Positions 57,369-64,000 of a stretch of DNA of 64,000 nt are shown here, one piece after another. This DNA comes from Rhipidocladum racemiflorum (lineage: Eukaryota; Streptophyta; Magnoliopsida; Poales; Poaceae): assembly GCA_036346355.1 (NCBI GenBank), contig CM070578.1, positions 15,948,501-16,012,500 of the forward strand, read 5' to 3'. Positions within the stretch are counted from its first letter, which is position 1. Each line of letters opens with the position of its first letter. Below the pieces are notes generated by a model. That model made no database searches and was not told where the DNA came from. It saw only the letters and a program-made list of their open reading frames with translations. A program made the position numbers and the translations under genes.

Positions 57369-60300
57369 TGTCGGGACCCCGAATTTGCAAATCCGGACCC
57401 TCTGTGTATTCAGCACTAGTCCAGGAACGCGCTAGTGCACACAGTCGTTAACATCGGTAAATATCACAATCATACCAATCGATATTATCAAAGTACTTTA
57501 TTTAAATAACCAAAGGGTTACTTGACCTTATGGCCAAGGTACAAATATATGCCTTGCAAGACGAAACTTATTAAAAGAGAAATAATAGCAGCGGAAAATC
57601 AAATAACTTCGTGGCGTCATCCAGTATACCACAGGCAACTGACTGGGCTCGCATCCCTAAGTAGACGGGTCCTCTTGGAATTCCTCCTCCGAAACTGGCG
57701 TAGTCTCCTCTTCAACTGGTATTGTGTTGAGGCAAGGGTGAGTACTTGGTACTCAGCAAGTCATGCACAGAATGCAAGCTAATATACTATATGCATGGCT
57801 TGGTACAAAGGAATAGCTCAAGGTATATTTGCAGAAATGACTTTTGACAAGTAATAAAAGTAGATTCGAAAGCAGTAGAAACAAGTAAAGCATAAATAAC
57901 TTTTCAATAAGTTTAATAAACATTTTTCCCCATCCTAAACCATATCTCCATCATCTCCGTTATTAAACCATTCCAACCTTTCAAACCAAAGTTATTTTTG
58001 AGAAAATCTAACCCTTGACTGTAATTCCCGAGCATTGTCCAGTACCGTGGACTCGGCTATTTAAATAGATTCTAAACTCTGCAGAGGTTATGCACTTTAC
58101 CCACAAGATACAGTCAAACACCACAAAGGCGAAGTTTCGTAATAAAGCCTTTCTAAGCCTCAAACAACACAGTGGTCCTCTCGGTTCGTGCTCTACACCA
58201 TCCCTTCCCTTAGCCAAGGCGAAGTATGGGACCAACACACCGTTAGATGGGTATCGGCCACAGCCACGATACGCTCCCCTGCATAATCACACAAACGGTG
58301 TAATCGACACCCTGAGGCTCCACAAGTGAGTCCTTAGCGACTTAGTCAACGAGGGCCGTCACATTCCTGCCATGTGGTTGCAAGTATGACCCATTTCAAA
58401 GGCTTGCAAGGTTAAGTCCTTAGAGTGACCTTGGCAAGACTACAAGAAAAACCAAATCAACTTCCCAAATGACACAATCGCCCACCTGATTACTCTTGCC
58501 ACATGCCCTGGTCGAAACCGTTTATCAAACCCCGCTTGATTACCATGCACCACGTGCCATCAACATCACATGATACTTTTTCCAAAACAGTTCAATATAT
58601 CATTAAGTCCATATTAGCATTTGATTGTCCAAAATCATGTCATGAGCACGAAAGTGTGTCTAAGCAAAGGTACTACGCTTCGGTCTAAACCCATGTTGGC
58701 AATTTAATAATGTCCAACTAGTAATCCACAACTAGGGTGACAAGGGATCATGGCACATACTTAGATAATCAAGGTGTCATACAAAGAAATTGGTATTTAT
58801 CTAACCCCATGTTTAAACAAAGTATCTTTCTAATTGATCTAGCATGCAATAGTTTAAATCAAAATAGATTTCGAAATAGGATCAACATGGTCAAAGCACA
58901 ACTTGCCTTCAAAAAGCACTTGCTCTTGGTCTTGAGTTGGATCCTGAGTCAACACTTCTCCTTCGAATCCTTCCGGCACTTCAACGTCTACTCGTAAAGC
59001 GTGCAAATAGCAAATACCCAAATAAACAATAGGCAAAAACATCCCAAAACTCCAAATAAAATCCATAAACAAAGAGAACATAATTTTCTGGATTTTTAGA
59101 AACTGGAATCGTCAAATTTGGAGTTAAAACGCAAAAGTTATGATTATTTAAAGTTCAAATAATCAATTAAATAATATTACAGAGAAAAACTTTAGTCCAA
59201 AAATTAAATAAAATTCATATATAGGTAGATCTCAATTTTATACAAATTTAGAAATTTGAATCACTCAAATCGGAGTTGAAACGCAAAAGTTATAAGCGTT
59301 TGAAGTTTGAATCTAAATTCAAATCAATATTTCGAATTAATAAATCATTTTCTTTTTCGGAAATTAATTATTGCGTCAGCATGGACACGTGGCAGCCTCT
59401 GATTGGTCGGCTGACGTCAGCCGGTCCATGGACGTGGTCCACGCTCGGCTCGGGTCCACCGTGGACTCGGTCCACGACTCCACGTGAGACTGACATGTGG
59501 GACCCACTGTGACGTCATGGGTGACGTCAGCGCTCGGCTGGGACAGCCGCTGACATGCGGGCCCGCCATGACGTCAGCGTGACGTCATGGTGTGGTTCGG
59601 CCGAGCCGCTGACACGCGGGCCCAGCGTGTCAGCGTCACGCGCATTTGCCGACCGCGCTTGGCCCAACTTCCTGGACGCGTGGCTCGATCTCGCCGCTGA
59701 TTTGAAAATCAACGGCGCGGATTAGATCCAGTGTTGACGCCGTTTGGGTTAACGATTGAGTTCGGACCGTTGGATCTAGATCCGACGGTGGAGATTGGAT
59801 CTAGGATTTGGAACGGGATCTCACCGTGCGATGACGTGGCGTGATCTCGAGCGTTGGATCTTGATCGGACGGCTGAGAGAGCTCGCGGTCCGGCGATGGC
59901 TTGCGGCGGCGCTGGCTCACCGGCGCGGAGGACGACGACCTTGCCGACGGCGTTTCTGGCGCGCTCCGGCGAGGTGAGAGATCCCTTCGGGTGCGTCTCG
60001 TCGCGGTGAGTCCGGATCTGGGGTCAACGGCAGCAGAGGACGACGGACGGCGATTTAACGCAATAAAACCGCTGGCGGAGCGTTACGGCAACTCCGGCGA
60101 GCGATTGCGGCTGAACGGCGGCGGCTCGGCGACGTTGTTCAGTCTGGTGCGCTGAAGTCTAGGTCACGACCGTGGTGGCGGCGCATTAAATAGCGACCTC
60201 GGCGTCAGTGAAACGCCAGAGACCGAGGTCGACACTTTCGACGGCGGAGTCCGGCACGGAGAGGGTGACGTGGCACGCGCCTGGCCGTTGGATCTCGATC

Positions 60301-60799
60301 CAACGGTGCGAGTTTGGGTCCGGTCGGACTCGGCGTAGCTCGGTCGGCTCGGGCTCGGTGGCGTGGCTCATCGTGGCCGTTGGATCAAGATCCAACGGCC
60401 ACGCTAGGGCTTTCGGCCGAGTGGGTTCGGCCGAGTCACGTGGCTCGGTCGGACTCGAACTCGAGTCTGACTCGGGCTCGATCGGATGAACAGACTCGGT
60501 TTGGATTTCCAATGATTTAATATTTAAAATAATTCCCAAGAATTCATTTAATTCATTAAAAATAGCAAATGACTCGAAAAATTCCAAAAATTCTGGAAAA
60601 TATTTTAGGGTATTTGGGACTCAAATAAAATATTTCCAACAAAATTTTATTTGCAAAATTAAATTCTTTAATTATTTCAAAATGGAATAAATTCAAATAA
60701 ATTCCAAATAAATCCAAATAAATTCCAGAAAATTCCAAAATTCACCAAAGTGCCAAATCACACATGAATTTAGGAAAAGTAAAATTTTGGGGTGTTACA
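57369..60799 (-). repeat. 3' LTR of a Tekay/Del-like gypsy element
   Basis: On the plus strand it starts TGTCGGGACCCC and ends GGGGTGTTACA, 3431 bp. It shares ends and phrases with the solo LTR at 17999. On the minus strand it directly follows a purine-rich tract (AAGGGGAGG, 60810-60802). It contains the two acidic exons described in a separate entry. Confidence 0.9.
57657..58987 (-). CDS. Putative spliced acidic ORF inside the 3' LTR
   Basis: Two exons on the minus strand: 58987-58907 (acceptor TACGAGTAG, GC donor GAAG/GCAAGT) and 57715-57657 (acceptor ATACCAG, stop TAG at 57659-57657). They join in frame with the same phase as the plus-strand pair at 19469-19540 and 20741-20808. The tail reads VEEETTPVSEEEFQEDPST, close in character to the other copy's tail. 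The upstream exon equivalent to 19006-19087 was not identified here. No start codon is certain and expression is unknown. Confidence 0.4.
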
Positions 60800-60815
60800 A
60801 ACCTCCCCTTAATAG

Positions 60816-63800
60816 AATCTCGTCCCGAGATTCGTGGCTTACTAAAGGAATAGGTTTGGAAACTCCTTCTTCAAATCCTCTTCGCGCTCCCAAGTCGCTT
60901 CACTTTCTTCATGGTTGCTCCATCGAACTCTCAAAACGGGTTGACTTGTTTCTAGTTTCTCGATCCATTGTGTCTAGAATCCTCACGGGATGCTCCTTAT
61001 AAGTCAAGTCCTCTTGCAACTCAATTGACTCTAGCGGTGTCTGCTCTCAGAACTCTGAGACACTTCTTTAATCGGGACACATGGAATACATCATGTACTC
61101 CTCGCTAACGATCGTGGCAACTCCAAATGATAAGCAACTTCGCCTCATGCGGCTCAAAATCTTAAATGGTCCAACATAACGGGTGCAAGTTTCCCTTTGG
61201 CATGGAACCTCTTAACTCCCCGAGAGGCGTAACTCGAGGTATACAAAGTCTTCCGGTTCAAAACTCAAATCTCGGCGACGATTGTCAAGATAACTCTTCT
61301 CCGAGATTGGGCTATCTTCAACCTTTCCCTAATCATAGCGATCCGCTTCTTCACCTCTTGAAGAATCTCAGCCCAAAGACACGGCGCCACGGCCTCATTC
61401 CAATTCAATGGCGTCCGACAGGTCGACCATACAAAGGCCTCAAAAGGTGACATCTCAGAACTAGCCTGATAACTATTGTTGTAATCGAACTCGGCATACG
61501 GCAAACTCTTATCCCAAGAGGTAGCATAAGCTAATGCACAAGCTCTCAACATATCCTCCAGAATCCGTTGACTCTTTCTTGGCCTGCTCCATCCGTCTGT
61601 GGATGATAAGGTATCAAGTTCAAACGGGTTCCCATGGCTTCATGCAACTTATTCCGTAACCTTGAGGTAAATTGGGTACCTCTCGTCCGATACAATCCTC
61701 TTTGGCACTCGTGCAAACAAACAATCCTGATCATGTACAATTACGCTAATTTATCTCCCGAGTAAGTGGTCTTCACGGGGATAAAATGGGCTACTTTAGT
61801 CAAGCGATCCACTATAACCCATATGGAGTCATAACCTCCTTGAGTCTTCGGCAAACCGGTAATGAAATCCATTCCGATTTCCTCCCACTTCCACTCGTGT
61901 ATTTTCGGTACAGAGCAATCCCGGTCTCTCGATGCATTGCCTTGACTCTCCGGCATACGTCGCACAATGCAACATGCTCGGCAACTTCACGTTTCATACT
62001 CGGCCACTGAATCTCTCCTTCAGATCTCGATACATCTTGGCGCTTCGGGATGAATCGAGTACTTGAGTCATGGGCTTCTTCCGTAATCGCTTGCTTTAAC
62101 TCCTTTTGTTAGGCACACAAATGCGATCCTTCATCCACAACGTGCCTTGCTCATCCAACTTGAAGTCCTCTGCCTTGCCTTCCTCCTTTTTGGACTTAAT
62201 CCTACGGATCCTGTCATCATCCTTCTGTCCTTCTCGGATCTGGTCCTCTAAGGTAGGCTTTACTTCCAATGCGGCCAAGAATCCGCTAGGTACAACCTCA
62301 ATCTTCATCTTTTGAAAATCCTCACATAACTCATCCTGACTTGTGGCTAGCAACGTACTCACGGTATGGCTTTTCCGACTCAGAGCATCGGCTACTACGT
62401 TGGCCTTCCCGGGATGGTAATGGATTCCGACATTGTAGTCCTTGATCAACTCTAGCCATCTCCTTTGCCTCATATTCAGATCCGACTGGGTGAATATGTA
62501 CTTAAGGCTCTTATGATCCGTATATACTTCACATCTGTTTCCAATCAGATAGTGACGCCATATCTTCAAGGCATGCACTACGGCAGCTAACTCTAGGTCA
62601 TGTGTCGGATAATTTTCCTCATGCGGCCTCAACTGCCTTGATGCATAAGCGACGACCTTTCCATTCTGCATCAGCACACATCCAAGTCCTTGGCGCGATG
62701 CGTCACAATAAATATCGAAGCTTTGAGCAACATCCGGTAGAACTAACACCGGTGCTGACGTCAATCGCTTCTTCACTCCCAAATCCTTTCTCACATTCTC
62801 AAGCGCCCATGCAAACTTCTTTTCCTTCTTCAGCAGCTGCGTAAGAGGTTTCGCAATTGTCGAGAAGCCTTCAATGAAACGGCGGTAGTATCCTCGCCAT
62901 TCCAAGGAAACTCCGACCGGGTCACGCCTTCTACTGCTCCCAATGTAACACAGCTTCTACTTTGCTTGGATCTACTGGCGACTCCTTCCTCAGTCATTAC
63001 ATGTCCAAGAAACTCCACCTTGTCCTTCCAAAAATCACACTTGTCGAACTTGGCGAAAAGTTGCTGTTCCTCGCCTTTTCCAAAACTCGCCTTAAGTGTT
63101 CGGCATGTTCATCCTCCTGCCTTGGAGTAGATTAGGATATCGTCTATGAACACGACGACAAACTTGTCCAAATGTTCCATGAACACCTTATTCATCATAT
63201 TCATGAAATAAGTGGCGCATTAAATCGGCCCAAAGGACATAATCAGAACTCGTAATGTCCATATCTTGACGAGAATGCGCCTTGAATATCTTCCGATCGG
63301 ATCTTCAATCGATGGTATCCCGATCTCGCATCAATCTTGGAGAAAACTCCGCTCCTCTTAATCGATCAAACAAATCATCAATCCTGGGTAGCGGATACTT
63401 ATTCTTCACGGTGACCTCATTGAGTGCACGGTAGTCAATGCACATCCTGAAACTCCCGTCCTTCTTCTTGACAAACAAAATCGTGCTCCCACGGCGACTA
63501 ACTTGGTCTCGATAAATCCTTTCTCCATTAACTCTTCCAGCTGTTTCTTCATCTCTACCAACTCCTCGGTAGACATCCGATAGGGTCTCTTTGCTATCGG
63601 TCTTTGTACTGTACAAGCTCTATCACAAACTCTATGTCCCTGTCCGCGCATACCGTAGATCTTCTGAAACACATCTGGGTACTCATTCACTACTTGGGAC
63701 ATCCTCTATGCTGATTGCCTTGGTACTGCATTAACCATCAATCGTCCATCTCTAATCGCAGTGGCTTGAAATTCCACTTTCTTCCCACACTGCTCTCAAT

Positions 63801-63997
63801 CGAGATAGTCCTTTGTCCACAATCCAATACAAACCTTGTGCTTGGATAACCAATCCATTCCCAATATAACATCTAAGGTCCTGGTCTCCAAAATTATAAG
63901 GTTTGCTAGGAACTCTATTCCATCTATTAGTATTCTCACCGGAACATCCTACTTCCGCTCGGAGTTCTAACCAGGGGTTTGAACTAAAAGCATGCAC
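60816..63997 (-). pseudogene. pol of the Tekay/Del-like element
   Basis: Protease-like block near 63900 (RTLDVILGMDWLSKHK). RT from 63702 to about 63110 has FVKKKDGSFRMCIDYRALNE, KNKYPLPRIDD, and an active-site FIDDILIYS at about 63130-63150. RNase H is 62905-62096: FDIYCDAS, LELAAVVHALK, YTDHKSLKY, VVADALSRKSH. Integrase: CDVCRRVKA zinc part (about 61960), WKWEEIGMDFITGLPKTQGG with the first Asp (about 61880), then a second catalytic segment (RGTQFTSRL, about 61680) where one extra base shifts the frame right after the Asp. HPQTDGA with Glu follows. The end (61552-61265) has WDKSLPYAEFDYNNSYQASS. Multiple frameshifts make it defective. Confidence 0.88.
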
Positions 63998-64000
63998 TTA

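Larger units (their letters stand above)
57369..64000 (-). mobile_element. Tekay/Del-like Ty3/gypsy retrotransposon, partial
   Basis: 3' LTR plus part of the interior, running off the right edge. The 5' LTR, gag and target duplication are outside the window. It has inserted into the LINE fragment. The order on the minus strand is protease, RT, RNase H, integrase, then LTR. Confidence 0.9.

Noticed and set aside
59276..60587. GC-rich frames in the 3' LTR
   Set aside because: Open on both strands, no domain, no splice partner; left out, unlike the acidic exons.
1..64000. Search for tRNA, rRNA, CRISPR arrays or bacterial operons
   Set aside because: No cloverleaf, spaced direct-repeat array or operon structure was recognised by eye.

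Overview
The window looks like nuclear DNA of a grass, most likely rice or another Oryza species (inference). The signs are plant-type genes with GT-AG introns, CACTA, hAT, Mutator-like, Stowaway and Helitron-type DNA elements, and Ty3/gypsy elements of the Tat and Tekay/Del type, nested in one another. I see no bacterial operon, rRNA, tRNA or CRISPR array. Only three genes look intact: a hAT transposase (5127-7609, minus), a small DUF688-like protein (10955-11554, minus) and a two-domain saposin-B protein (43981-51747, plus, five coding exons).

Left part (1-14.6 kb): sparse intergenic DNA holds a MITE-like element (about 1655-1941), a 3603-bp hAT element (4822-8424) with a perfect 8-bp target duplication and an uninterrupted spliced transposase of 793 aa, a dead CACTA fragment (9531-10025), a Helitron-like 3' end (10188) and the DUF688-like gene between GA and CT microsatellites.

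Middle (14.6-40 kb): remnants of CACTA genes lie in one orientation (minus): TNP2 from 38827 down to about 24079, a Transposase_24 piece at 15.9-16.8 kb and another piece at 14.7-14.95 kb. They may be one large element broken by later insertions: a non-autonomous hAT (16803-17696), a solo gypsy LTR (17999-21080, duplication CATAT), a palindromic 341-bp element (25763-26103, 9-bp duplication) and an 11.4-kb Tat-type gypsy element (26864-38287, duplication ATATC). The Tat element carries an antisense gene as well as gag-pol.

Saposin locus (42.7-52 kb): the promoter side has a duplicated block of about 107 bp. Intron 1 carries a second copy of the 341-bp element. Intron 3 is about 5.5 kb and holds a solo LTR, a CACTA end, a deleted copia element and a hAT MITE, yet all exon junctions stay in frame.

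Right part (52.4-64 kb): a decayed Mutator-like element (52395-56584) with a 117-bp tandem array is followed by a LINE fragment cut by a Tekay/Del-like gypsy element on the minus strand. Its 3' LTR is 57369-60799 and its broken pol runs to the window edge.

The most unusual signal is inside the long gypsy LTRs. Two diverged copies (17999-21080 plus, 57369-60799 minus) each hold two short acidic exons with good splice sites, including the same rare GC donor, that join in frame and end in a similar acidic tail. This suggests a spliced small protein encoded within the LTR.
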